From assembly GCA_900696685.1 (NCBI GenBank), contig CAADHA010000129.1, positions 1 through 64,000 on the forward strand: a stretch of 64,000 bases of DNA, read 5' to 3'. Of this stretch, positions 39,001-46,438 are shown in pieces; the stretch's first letter is position 1; the number at the start of each line of letters is the position of its first letter. A program made the position numbers and the translations under genes. This DNA comes from an uncultured Planctomycetota bacterium (GTDB lineage Bacteria > Planctomycetota > Phycisphaerae > Phycisphaerales > UBA5793). Below the pieces are notes generated by a model. The model searched no databases, had not been told where the DNA came from, and saw only the letters and a list, made by a program, of their open reading frames with translations.

Positions 39001-39533
39001 CCAACTACCCGATTACGAGGCTGGCGATCGAGGAGATCGCGCGGGCGATGCTCGTGGCGGATGGGCCGTTCGTGGCGCAGACGGTTCTTCGCGAGGATCG
39101 GCGTCGTCGCCTGGGACGCGACCTCGGCGCCGATCGTGCCGGTGGCGACAGCCTCACGCTTCGCGTCCGAGGCGAGGTACGGCCTGCCTGGCTGGCGCCG
39201 CTCATCGGAGAGTACTGGTCCCTCGGCCGCGGTGGCCTCGCCGTGCTCGCCCTGCTCCGGCCATTGCGCCTGTTCCCCGCCTGGCACCGCAGAGACGGCG
39301 AGTACCGCAATTGGGTGCTCCAACTCGCCGCTCAATGCGCTGACGACCTTCCCGAGCGGGCCTCGCTCTGGCTTGAGATCTTCAGGCAACTGACGCGTGT
39401 GCGCGGCCACGGCGTGCGGCGCGAGGTGCGCATCCGTCACGTGCGTTCGGCCGTTCAGTCGATTCTCGACCTCGCCGGTCCATCGCCCAGGCCTGCAGCG
39501 CGTCCGCCCGACTCCCCTGCACCGCCGGCGTAA
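36060..39533 (+). CDS. Degenerate indolepyruvate:ferredoxin oxidoreductase-like protein
   Basis: 1157 residues that fit the domain order of a fused IorA-IorB enzyme but lack its catalytic motifs. Residues about 15-215 resemble the IorA pyrimidine-binding domain (DLPILAPSTPSQCASTVNEA); about 285-345 match its C-terminal domain (LGCVNPFDPLPVDQF, VVVVENGRAFIEQGVQ). The TPP domain is reduced, without a GDG motif or CPGCPHR cysteines (remnant GGVTVVIIDARSE about 553-566). About 670-860 resemble the gamma/IorB domain with GGQG replaced by GRSEPD. The C-terminal 250 residues resemble the DUF6537 extension of large IORs (VRGHGVRREV). The start is TTG 36060 with GGAG seven bases upstream. It is probably a pseudoenzyme or a repurposed protein. 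Confidence 0.65.
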   Translation: MSEASSTTTWKSRARRERDLSVGVDWLLRGVLASEAGVDLLLASRAEPIPGLSESLARFRSALDDSGIGTEVAESDAIMAGLLRAALLARRRVIGMFELRGLRQAVDALYDASQIRVSPRGGGVLVVSHSRWNFGRVPDSPRPSSGWQTVRRTSISDPRDLAAYLDLPILAPSTPSQCASTVNEAIRLSRASGSLVMLYVSPVVMGGGETDVHVEEPIHRAGGSAGDLRNEERETPLLSEIRRRRLDHLSNAPLPGEVVPWGFITFGSAHASLRHALALLGLSGRLPILRLGCVNPFDPLPVDQFLGRCERVVVVENGRAFIEQGVQLVAEQKRRRGHRTADVFGKALPALDGRAPRAIASEIELHPSDLAEAFGEMLSEERTAGGHETVAQRLESLRTAKPAVARLVLERSRPKAREPNLMRPLVDAAIEQLRDELSVAVSDRSATDLRVEPLETATLERPEGRRQIIEMERRRVPTVGSSAITHAVLRRHDTTFLVMPDSTERSSGIEPADVDRLARSMVSERESRQLRIVRTDPTNLQAFVRDLRAAVLAGGVTVVIIDARSERQAENVAGPSAHWTERGFAPVESTVIPSSPGAALAYAWLVRRGWTHTALLDGVHGPRLLQADPDNPLTTPLDAWPGFEEYRLHRRRPPDGAGLASAPLPPPAAPRHQHVAAWHAHICGRSEPDVVQALHLIESAGRRMGYRVQALSGRAGSGWFAQVTFTRPRPDEAPQPITAIIPWGHAHLVVALDFESLVDAIEGEGRLSVASPQCTSLVLDASPAIAASFDESLPSGRYIVPGELNSVIPPVERLTLRLGELCERRLKSRRHVGAALVGAAFQRGLIPVSETVLHDAAALEDEHGLSRQVHALAFGRALAAFAPDQSAAEEPTPPSPESLVRLHTRIMSRRRFARARAEPFRQLALGTLDAITGLRRTDPARVSERRFIARLIDCDYWGGPAAPRTYARLVSAIYAAERSPANYPITRLAIEEIARAMLVADGPFVAQTVLREDRRRRLGRDLGADRAGGDSLTLRVRGEVRPAWLAPLIGEYWSLGRGGLAVLALLRPLRLFPAWHRRDGEYRNWVLQLAAQCADDLPERASLWLEIFRQLTRVRGHGVRREVRIRHVRSAVQSILDLAGPSPRPAARPPDSPAPPA

Positions 39534-39625
39534 GTCGCGTGCCGGTGTGCCTCGCCCCTGCGGGGTTCGCTGTGCCTCGTCCCCTGCCGTCACGAGCATG
39601 TCGGGGCATCGTGTCATCTGAGATC

Positions 39626-40957
39626 ATGGGAATGTGGCCACAGGCGCGGCGGACCCGTTGCCTCGATCCCTTCCCGCCGCACGGCTATCATTCTTCGACC
39701 TGCCGTCAAGGAGGGCAGAGTCGTCGCCCCGTCATCCTGCGCAACGATGTCGATCGCAGCGTCGAAGCACTGACGCGGGCGGGCTTCAAATCCGTACCGG
39801 CAACCGGATACATGACGACCTTCACGGGCATTCTCGAATGGCCCCAGCGTGGTGATGGACGACTCCGTCAACTCAACGGGATGTTGATGGAGCGTCCTGA
39901 TGACCCGATCGTTCCCATGGTGCTCGGCGAGCGCTTCCCGCTTCGTTCGGCCCAGGAATTGACGGTCGAGGTGGCCATGCGCAGGCCGCGCCGGCGGCGC
40001 GGCCGCAACCGCGGCCCCAACGCCCCGCCGCGTACCGCCCGCCCCATTGTCGAGCGAGTGGTCGCGATCGACGGACTCGAGCCGGAGATCTACGCCAAAC
40101 GGCCGACGTTCGAACAACTCACCTCGATCGATCCCCAGCCGCGGCTGACGCTTGAGTATCCCGGCTGCCCGCCGGCCAACCGGCTTATCGATCTCTTCTG
40201 CCCGATCGGCTATGGAACGCGCGGGCTGGTCGTCTCGCCTCCCAAGGCCGGCAAGACCACCCTCCTTCAGCAGATCTGCCACGGCATCGCACACAACTAT
40301 CCCGATGTGCACATCATCGCCCTGCTCATCGACGAGCGGCCGGAGGAAGTGACGGATTTTCGCCGCAACGTCCCCTGCCTTTGCCTCGCCTCGAGCAACG
40401 ACCAGGACACGGAGCGGCACGTCAACCTTGCCATCTTCGCCATCGAGCGCGCCAAGCGAATGCTCGAATCAGGCAAGGATGTCGTCGTGCTGCTGGACTC
40501 GCTCACGCGCATGGGCCGGGCATTCAACGCCTCGCGCTCGCACGCCAGTTCCGGCCGCACCATGTCCGGCGGTCTTGACTCGCGGGCGCTCGAAGTGCCC
40601 AAGCGGCTCTTCGGCGCCGCCCGCAAGGCGGAAGAAGGCGGGTCGCTCACCATCATCGCTTCGTGCCTCGTCGACACCGGCTCGCAGGCGGACCAGATCA
40701 TCTTCGAGGAGTTCAAGGGCACGGGCAACATGGAACTCATCCTCGACCGTGACGTGGCTGAGAAGCGCATCTTTCCCGCCATGAACCTCGCCGCTTCGGG
40801 CACGCGCAAGGAGCACCTCCTGCTCACCCCCAAGGAACTCACGACGATCACGGCACTGCGCCGCTCACTTCTCAACATGCCCCCCCCGATGCAGATCGAA
40901 CGCCTGCTCGCCGCGATGGAACGTATGCCGACCAACGCGCAACTTGTCGGCGAGTGA
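39626..40957 (+). CDS. rho: Transcription termination factor Rho
   Basis: About 443 residues. RNA-dependent hexameric ATPase that ends transcripts. The primary RNA site is the OB-fold FTGILEWPQRGDGRLRQL. The ATPase core holds Walker A VVSPPKAGKTTLLQQI, LIDERPEEVTDF, the Q-loop-region NLAIFAIERAKRMLE, Walker B DVVVLLDSLTRMGRAFN, and the R-loop region LIIASCLVDTGSQADQIIFEEFKGTGN. Between the OB fold and the ATPase lies a basic insertion (RRPRRRRGRNRGPNAPPRTARP). The helical N-terminal domain looks short or absent. The start is unclear: ATGs at 39626, 39632 and 39812 are all possible; the conserved part begins near 39812. Confidence 0.92.
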   Translation: MGMWPQARRTRCLDPFPPHGYHSSTCRQGGQSRRPVILRNDVDRSVEALTRAGFKSVPATGYMTTFTGILEWPQRGDGRLRQLNGMLMERPDDPIVPMVLGERFPLRSAQELTVEVAMRRPRRRRGRNRGPNAPPRTARPIVERVVAIDGLEPEIYAKRPTFEQLTSIDPQPRLTLEYPGCPPANRLIDLFCPIGYGTRGLVVSPPKAGKTTLLQQICHGIAHNYPDVHIIALLIDERPEEVTDFRRNVPCLCLASSNDQDTERHVNLAIFAIERAKRMLESGKDVVVLLDSLTRMGRAFNASRSHASSGRTMSGGLDSRALEVPKRLFGAARKAEEGGSLTIIASCLVDTGSQADQIIFEEFKGTGNMELILDRDVAEKRIFPAMNLAASGTRKEHLLLTPKELTTITALRRSLLNMPPPMQIERLLAAMERMPTNAQLVGE

Positions 40958-41160
40958 AGCTTCCTCCGTACAGAGGTTTCCGATACCACGCCGACGCGCC
41001 GGCGAGGACGAACCTCCCGAACGGCAAGGCCATCGCGCAAAGGACACACCCCGCGATTCGCTCGAAGACTCGCTCATCGTGGGCGTCACTGCCCAGGTGG
41101 CGCTGAGCGATCAGCGTGCCTGCGCCTGGTGCTTCGATGACCGGCTTAGAATGGGCCGCG

Positions 41161-43263
41161 ATGTCCCGTGCCTCTGTTGCTCCCGACTCCACGCCCACAT
41201 ACGCATCCGGCACGCTCCTTGCGGGCGCCGCCGCGTTGGCGATGCTGCTCCTTGCCGCCGCCTGGCTGACGCGGCCTGGTCTCAACGCCTTCGAGCACAG
41301 CCAATTCATTTCCACGCTGATCGTGCTGATGCGCGACGCTCCGGCGGTGCTCGGATGGCTCACGGCCGCATGGGGATTCGGATCGCTTCTCGCGGGCGTG
41401 CTCGATCGGCAAGACGATTCCGCTTGTCCCAGGCGCCTCGAACTGGGTGCGGGCGTCGCCGCAATGCTCTGGCTGGACCACACGCTCGGCGCCGCCGGTC
41501 TTCTCCAGTTCGGCGGCGGAGTCGGCGCCTGGGCGCTGCCGGCCATCGGATGGTTCCTTGCGATCCATCGACTGCGAACGGGAAGGAACGTGCCGTCAAG
41601 GAGTGCGGGATCGATAGAACGGGCAGCCGCGATACTCCTGGCCGCTGTTCCTGCACTGGCGCTGCTGCTCGTTGCCGCAACCAGCGCGCCCGGCTGGCTC
41701 TGGAGTTCGGAAGGGCACGGCTACGACGTGCTTGAGTATCACCTCATGCAGGGGCGCGAGTGGCTCGCGCTCGGCTCTCTCACGCCGCTCGCGCACAACG
41801 CCTATTCGTTCGCCCCCTCCTACGTGGAAGCGGCGTATTACCACCTCGCAATACTCCTCGATCCGTTCGCCGCGCGACCTGCAGATGGAGCAATCCAGGC
41901 GGCCACGGCGTGCCAACTGCTCCACGCGGCGCTGATGATCTGGGCGGCAGGTGAGGTGGCCCTGCTCGCATCGCGATACACCATGCGTTTCGCTTCCTTC
42001 GCCGCCGGTGCGATTGCGATCAGCGTGCCGTGGGTCGTTGTGACCGGCTCGATGGCGTACAACGAAGCGGTCCTCATCGGCGCGCTGGCGCTGTGCTGGA
42101 GACTCATCGAGGCCGGCCGGGTTTCCACTCGGACCCTGCTGCTCATCGGCTTCCTCGCCGGCATCGCCTGCGGCGCGAAACTCACCGCCCTCGGAAGTGT
42201 CGCCCTGCCCGTTGGCGTGCTGCTCCTGGTGCGCTCGCCGATCGCGGACTGGCCGCGCACGATTCTCGCCGCTGCGCTCGGCGGAATCATCGCGCTGGCG
42301 CCGTATCTCATTCGCAACTTTGCCGCGCTCGACGGCGGCAACCCCTTCTTCCCCCTCTTCATGGACACGCTCGGCTCAGCGCACTGGACGGTCGAGCAGA
42401 TGCAGCGATGGAACAAGGCCCACGCCCCCGACAAGGAGTGGATCGAGCGGTTCGTCTCGCTGTGGACCATGGGCTTTGCGCACGCGCAGTGGGCCGGCCT
42501 CTGGCTCATGGCGTTCCTCGCTGCACCCATCGCCTGGGCGAACCCATCACGTCGAACCGCCGCGGGCCACGCGATCCTGATCCTCGCGCTGCAACTGGGA
42601 TTCTGGCTCGCCATGACGCACCTTCAGAGCCGGTTCCTGCTGCCCTGCCTGCCGCCGCTGGTCGTGCTCGTCGGCCTGGCGATTGACACGATCGCAACGC
42701 GCTCGCGGGTTCTCGCCATCGGCATGGCAGCCATGGTCCCCATCGGGCTGGGCGGGTGGAGCATCCACATCTTCGAACAGGAGCGAGGCGGAAAGCCGGC
42801 CACCTATATAGACGGCGTACCGCTGCGCAGCGGCGTAGATTCGCCAGGCTTCAACCAGGGGTTCCTGCGCGAGTTGGCCCTCGCGAACAGCGATGTCTAC
42901 CTGACGCACTTCACCGACGCCAGTCGCGGCGTTTACCTGCTCGGCGACGCGACCCCCTTCTACATTCTCCGCCCCGTCGTCTGGCACACGACGTGGGATG
43001 CCTCGCCGCTGGGCGAGATCATCCGCGTGCACGGCGACGATCATCGCGCCTGGGCGGCGGCGCTCATCGAGCGCGGCCTGCCGCTCGTACTCGTCAATGA
43101 GGCAGAACTGCACCGGCTCGGCATCATTGACGGGTGGTACGATCCCGACGTGGCCGCGTCGGACTGGCGCGGCTTCTTTGAGTCGCACGCGCGGCCGGTG
43201 ATGGTCTGGCCGATCACTTCCGAGCATCGGCGCGTGCTCTATGAGATCATCCCGCCGCGCTGA
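41161..43263 (+). CDS. GT-C-like multi-pass membrane protein
   Basis: 700 residues with about 12 membrane helices and a C-terminal soluble part (about 565-700). The long loop after the first helices carries an acidic motif (SSEGHGYDVLEYHLMQGREWL). The layout resembles GT-C glycosyltransferases such as PMT/ArnT, which use polyprenyl-linked sugars to glycosylate outside the membrane. The soluble tail has Rossmann-like strands (NSDVYLTHFTDASRGVYLLGD; HRAWAAALIERGLPLVLVNEAEL). Sugar donor and acceptor are unknown. ATG 41161 begins the hydrophobic region. rdgB starts 7 nt after its stop, so the two are probably co-transcribed. Confidence 0.72.
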   Translation: MSRASVAPDSTPTYASGTLLAGAAALAMLLLAAAWLTRPGLNAFEHSQFISTLIVLMRDAPAVLGWLTAAWGFGSLLAGVLDRQDDSACPRRLELGAGVAAMLWLDHTLGAAGLLQFGGGVGAWALPAIGWFLAIHRLRTGRNVPSRSAGSIERAAAILLAAVPALALLLVAATSAPGWLWSSEGHGYDVLEYHLMQGREWLALGSLTPLAHNAYSFAPSYVEAAYYHLAILLDPFAARPADGAIQAATACQLLHAALMIWAAGEVALLASRYTMRFASFAAGAIAISVPWVVVTGSMAYNEAVLIGALALCWRLIEAGRVSTRTLLLIGFLAGIACGAKLTALGSVALPVGVLLLVRSPIADWPRTILAAALGGIIALAPYLIRNFAALDGGNPFFPLFMDTLGSAHWTVEQMQRWNKAHAPDKEWIERFVSLWTMGFAHAQWAGLWLMAFLAAPIAWANPSRRTAAGHAILILALQLGFWLAMTHLQSRFLLPCLPPLVVLVGLAIDTIATRSRVLAIGMAAMVPIGLGGWSIHIFEQERGGKPATYIDGVPLRSGVDSPGFNQGFLRELALANSDVYLTHFTDASRGVYLLGDATPFYILRPVVWHTTWDASPLGEIIRVHGDDHRAWAAALIERGLPLVLVNEAELHRLGIIDGWYDPDVAASDWRGFFESHARPVMVWPITSEHRRVLYEIIPPR

Positions 43264-43269
43264 ACGCCG

Positions 43270-43908
43270 ATGAAGATCGACACGCCCATTCTCGTCGCCA
43301 CGTCCAACCCGCACAAACTCGCGGAGATCGCCGCAGTCATGGCGCCGCTGGGCATCGAGGTCGTCGGACTGGATGAGGCGGGCGTCAACCTGCCTGAGCC
43401 GGTCGAGGACGGAGAGACATTTGAGGCGAATGCCCGGCTCAAGGCGGTGTACTACGCCGCGCGCACCGGGCGCCTCTGCCTCGCCGACGACAGCGGCCTG
43501 GAGGTTGAAGCGCTGGGCGGCCGGCCGGGAGTGCAGAGCGCCCGATACGCCGGAATCGGCGCCACGCGAGGGGAGCGCGATGCCGCGAACAACGTAAAGT
43601 TGCTCATCGAGTTGCGGGACATTCCGCCCGATCGGCGCGCGGCGCGGTTCGTCTGCGCCATGTGCCTGGCGGATGCGACAGGCCGCGTGCTGGCGGAGAC
43701 GCGCGGCGAGTTTCCGGGCATCATCATCGACCGGCCGCGCGGAACCAACGGATTCGGCTACGACCCCCTGCTCCTGCTGCCCGACGTGGGACTGACAAGT
43801 GCTGAGTTGTCGCCTTCGGAAAAGAACAGGCGCTCACACCGCGGGTTCGCTGCGCGGGCGATGGCGGGATGGTTCCTGCGCAACTCAGCGGCGTCCGGGG
43901 GAGCATGA
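43270..43908 (+). CDS. rdgB: RdgB/HAM1 non-canonical purine NTP pyrophosphatase
   Basis: 212 residues. It hydrolyses dITP/XTP-type nucleotides to monophosphates and so keeps deaminated purines out of nucleic acids. The family pattern is clear: VATSNPHKLAEI at the N-terminus, then LADDSGLEVEALGGRPGVQSARYAG, GRVLAETRGEFPG, GTNGFGYDPLLLLPD and the C-terminal ELSPSEKNRRSHRG. The usual length is about 200. It follows the GT-C-like gene by 7 nt. Its stop is followed directly by a strong inverted repeat that fits a terminator for the opposite strand. Confidence 0.95.
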   Translation: MKIDTPILVATSNPHKLAEIAAVMAPLGIEVVGLDEAGVNLPEPVEDGETFEANARLKAVYYAARTGRLCLADDSGLEVEALGGRPGVQSARYAGIGATRGERDAANNVKLLIELRDIPPDRRAARFVCAMCLADATGRVLAETRGEFPGIIIDRPRGTNGFGYDPLLLLPDVGLTSAELSPSEKNRRSHRGFAARAMAGWFLRNSAASGGA

Positions 43909-43944
43909 AAAAGTCCGCTCACACCGGTGGGTGTGTGAGCGGAC
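43907..43944 (-). terminator. Intrinsic terminator for minus-strand transcripts
   Basis: A perfect 12-bp stem, GTCCGCTCACAC (43913-43924) and its complement (43933-43944), has an 8-nt loop. Read on the minus strand it is followed by TTTTT, a classical intrinsic terminator. Read on the plus strand it has no T-run. It would stop transcripts coming from mraZ, 545 nt to the right. Confidence 0.7.
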
Positions 43945-44488
43945 GAGCAAAGGTGGGGCGTCCGGGCGGGCCATCCGCGCGGGGCCTGAGGTCGCCGTCG
44001 TGCCGACGCCTCCTTGCGGGTCGGTCACGAAGGCGTCGATCGCTTGGCCGATCGACGTTGTGCGTTCATCAGTCGGATGATGGAGGAGCCGCCGCGGTGA
44101 ACCCGGCTCACGGTACGCAACTCGTACACGATGAGGCCCAAGATCAGCGGTGATCGAGCGAATGACACCCGTGGCCTGTGGTCAGTCGTTCATCAGCCGA
44201 TCCTTGGCCGACTGCCGCAGACATACCGGAGTTTCGCCGAGGCGACGTTCGAGTCCGTTCGCCTCCATCCACCCTCGCCGCCGCTCTCCTTCTGATCGCG
44301 GCGGCGTGATGATCCGCACATCAACTTGTCAAACCGTCGCCGGCCCCCTCTCGGGGAGGGCGACGTGATCTTCGGCCATGCTCCGACAGGCGAACCCTCC
44401 TCCGCCCGTTGCACGACCGGTCATTCAATTTCTTCGCGATGCCTTGCTTGTCAGATTCACTGCCTGCCTGATGTTTCCGTCGCACCGC
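43945..44488. other. Gene-free region between rdgB and mraZ
   Basis: About 540 nt with no convincing protein gene on either strand. It lies downstream of mraZ on the minus strand and ends at a good minus-strand terminator, so it is either the mraZ 3' UTR or a separate non-coding RNA. A hairpin GAGGCGA/TCGCCTC (44239-44245/44259-44265) is present. RNase P, tmRNA, SRP and tRNA signatures were looked for and not found. Confidence 0.5.
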
Positions 44489-44953
44489 TCAGCCGGTGCC
44501 GCCCGCGCGGTCGCGCCGCACGAAGCGCCTGAAGATGTCCTCCTGCTTGGCGAGGCGCTGCTCAAGTTCCGCGTTCCACTGCTTGAGGTCGCGGATTTCA
44601 AGATGGTCGCGCACGCCGATGAGCACCACGTCCTTTCCGATTCCCGCCCTCTCCATCATCCGGTCCGGCAAACGGATGCGCCCGGCCGAGTCCAGATCAA
44701 GTCGCCTGCTGCGCGGGAAGAGCAACTGGTCAAACTCCTGCACCGCTTCGTCCGTCACCAGGCCCTCTTCGATCATCGCCGCGAGTCGCTCAAAGCCCCT
44801 CTCCGGATACAGGCGAAGCGCGCGGTTGGCGCCGATCGTCAGGTAGAACGCCTCGCCATCCTCCTCCTTGTTCATGCGTGAGCGGATTTCAGAGGGGATG
44901 GCCATGCGTCCCTTCGCGTCGATCGTGTGTTCGTATTCGCCCGTGAACAACAC
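44489..44953 (-). CDS. mraZ: MraZ transcriptional regulator, orphan
   Basis: 154 residues, the usual length for this AbrB-fold regulator. Two repeats are seen: GEYEHTIDAKGRMAIPSEIR near the N-terminus and LDLDSAGRIRLPDRMMERAGI in the middle (about 82-110). MraZ normally opens the dcw cell-division cluster and represses its own promoter; here no rsmH or fts gene follows, at least to 43908. The start is GTG with an AGGATCAGGATC-rich site upstream. A promoter with AAGTGT direct repeats lies 65-95 nt upstream. The C-terminal Glu/Arg-rich helix is typical. Confidence 0.93.
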   Translation of the reverse strand: MLFTGEYEHTIDAKGRMAIPSEIRSRMNKEEDGEAFYLTIGANRALRLYPERGFERLAAMIEEGLVTDEAVQEFDQLLFPRSRRLDLDSAGRIRLPDRMMERAGIGKDVVLIGVRDHLEIRDLKQWNAELEQRLAKQEDIFRRFVRRDRAGGTG

Positions 44954-45310
44954 GATCCTGATCCTCTGGCGATTTGCAATCCGGTGCGAGATGCGATCCG
45001 AGAGCCGAGTGCGGGAAGATTAACCCACCACGCGACACTTTGCAACACTTCCAGACATTTTTCTTCGCAAATTGGTCGAAAAGTTCCACGCCATCCCCCA
45101 GCGCAGGTGAAACCGAGGCTCGGCACAGATTGCGCGAAGCCTCCAACACACTGTGGCGATTGAACTTGCGCACAATCTGCTGGCGCACCGTCGGCGACGG
45201 CGTGGTCCAGTTGCCACAGACCATTTGTGCAGAACAGGTGGACAACTGGTGCGACGTGCCGATTAGCGGGCGTCTCCAACGAGGAATAGCGCACGCTCGG
45301 GTGCGGTTGA
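44954..45310. other. Divergent intergenic region, mraZ and propeller gene
   Basis: About 357 nt between mraZ and the secreted propeller gene. It contains the mraZ promoter/operator (45018-45051). The remainder toward 45310 would hold the promoter of the secreted protein gene; no distinct hexamers stand out there, and no small gene was supported. Confidence 0.5.
45018..45051 (-). promoter_or_regulatory. mraZ promoter with 10-bp-spaced operator repeats
   Basis: Minus-strand TTGCAA (45041-45046) and TAATCT (45018-45023) are 17 bp apart. Overlapping them, AAGTGT occurs at 46-51 and 36-41, and TGGTGG at 26-31, each exactly 10 bp apart; TGGGT also fits the known MraZ half-site. Helical-period direct repeats overlapping the promoter match MraZ autorepression. 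The start of transcription would be about 55 nt before the GTG. Confidence 0.6.
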
Positions 45311-46411
45311 ATGCCTTGGACGAAGCGCCGCGGACGGGCCGGCCGCTCCATCGTCCCAAGGCTCGCCGGGGGTTGCACGTTGCGATCGCGAGGATCATGG
45401 CTGGTATCGATCTGCGTGGGCGTCAGCACGGGCCTGGCTGCGGCCGCCGTGGATGACATCCTCGCCGTGGGCACGGCCGGGGATGTGTTCACGATCGACT
45501 CCGCCACGGGCCGCGGCGCTCTGCTCGATGGCGCACGACACTTTACCGGACTCAACTCGCTGGCAAAGGACGACCGCGGCGTGATGTACTCCGCCTCTGG
45601 CGATTCGCTCATCCTCATCGACGAGTTCACAGGCTCAACCACGCGCCTCGCGACGCTGGGCGTCGATGATGTGCGCGGCCTTGCCTTCGCGCCGCATGGT
45701 TCGCTCTACGCCATCGACGACGGCGGCATCGCCATGCCCGATCGGCTTTACTCGATCGACCCCGCCACGGGCGCGGCGGCGCTCATCGGCGCCACTTCCC
45801 ACGCGCGCCTACAGGGCTTCGCCATCGATCACGCGGGCCGGGCCTTCGCATGGGACACCGAGCAAGGACTCCTCACCGTCGATCTCCTGTCGGGTGAATC
45901 CACCGATGTCAACGGCCTGGCGGACGGCACGCGCGACATCAACTCGCTGACCTTCTCCGCCTCGGGCGAACTCTACGGCTGCCGGTATCTCTTCTTCAGG
46001 ATCAATGCGGTCACCGGCGAGCGGAGCCTGATCGGGTCGGGCGGATATGCTGATGTTCGCGGCATGGCCTTCATCGGAGCGGCCAACGGGCGCGTCCTGC
46101 GCGTCTCGGGGCGTTGCCCCGGCGCCCTGACGGCCCAGTGGAGCGGCGCCGAGCCGAATCGACCGATGGCCCTGATCCTCGGCGCCCGGCGCGGCGACTT
46201 CGTCATTCCACCGGAGGCGCCATGCGCCGGAACGCTCCTCGGCGTCACGGGGCAGGTGGAGCTCGTTGATCCCCCGGGCGTGTTCAACAGCGGAACCGGC
46301 ATCGGGACGATCACCGGAGTCGCAGGCACGAGCGTCTGCGGCCGATTCCTCCAGTTCATCGAGGGCCGGTCCTGCGCGGCGAGCAATGTTGCGCCCCTCC
46401 CACCCCGATAG
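45311..46411 (+). CDS. Secreted beta-propeller protein with Cys-rich C-terminal module
   Basis: 366 residues. The N-terminus has a long basic n-region and a hydrophobic core ending GLAAAAVDD, probably a signal peptide. Residues about 48-260 show repeated YSIDPATGAAALIG-like blades (FTIDSATGRGALLDGA; LLTVDLLSGESTDVNG; FRINAVTGERSLIG), typical of a beta-propeller. Residues about 264-366 form a module with CPG, CAGT, CG and CAASNV positions that recurs in the beta-helix protein at 51725-53230. The protein is predicted to be extracellular or surface-located. The ligand is unknown. The start is uncertain because no ribosome site is visible. Confidence 0.75.
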   Translation: MPWTKRRGRAGRSIVPRLAGGCTLRSRGSWLVSICVGVSTGLAAAAVDDILAVGTAGDVFTIDSATGRGALLDGARHFTGLNSLAKDDRGVMYSASGDSLILIDEFTGSTTRLATLGVDDVRGLAFAPHGSLYAIDDGGIAMPDRLYSIDPATGAAALIGATSHARLQGFAIDHAGRAFAWDTEQGLLTVDLLSGESTDVNGLADGTRDINSLTFSASGELYGCRYLFFRINAVTGERSLIGSGGYADVRGMAFIGAANGRVLRVSGRCPGALTAQWSGAEPNRPMALILGARRGDFVIPPEAPCAGTLLGVTGQVELVDPPGVFNSGTGIGTITGVAGTSVCGRFLQFIEGRSCAASNVAPLPPR

Positions 46412-46438
46412 GTTCGGGCGCCTTCGATCGATCCTTCC

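Noticed and set aside
44239-44265. T-loop-like GTTCGAGTCC, considered as a tRNA or tmRNA 3' end
   Set aside because: The T stem does not pair and no acceptor stem partner is found; it is only a 7-bp hairpin.
43945-44488. RNase P, tmRNA, SRP or 6S RNA in the gap next to mraZ
   Set aside because: None of the conserved cores were found by eye on either strand; left as an unexplained non-coding region.
45225-45255. DnaA-box-like TTGTCCACC and GTTGCCACA near the propeller gene
   Set aside because: Two or more mismatches each and no further sites; not enough for an origin.
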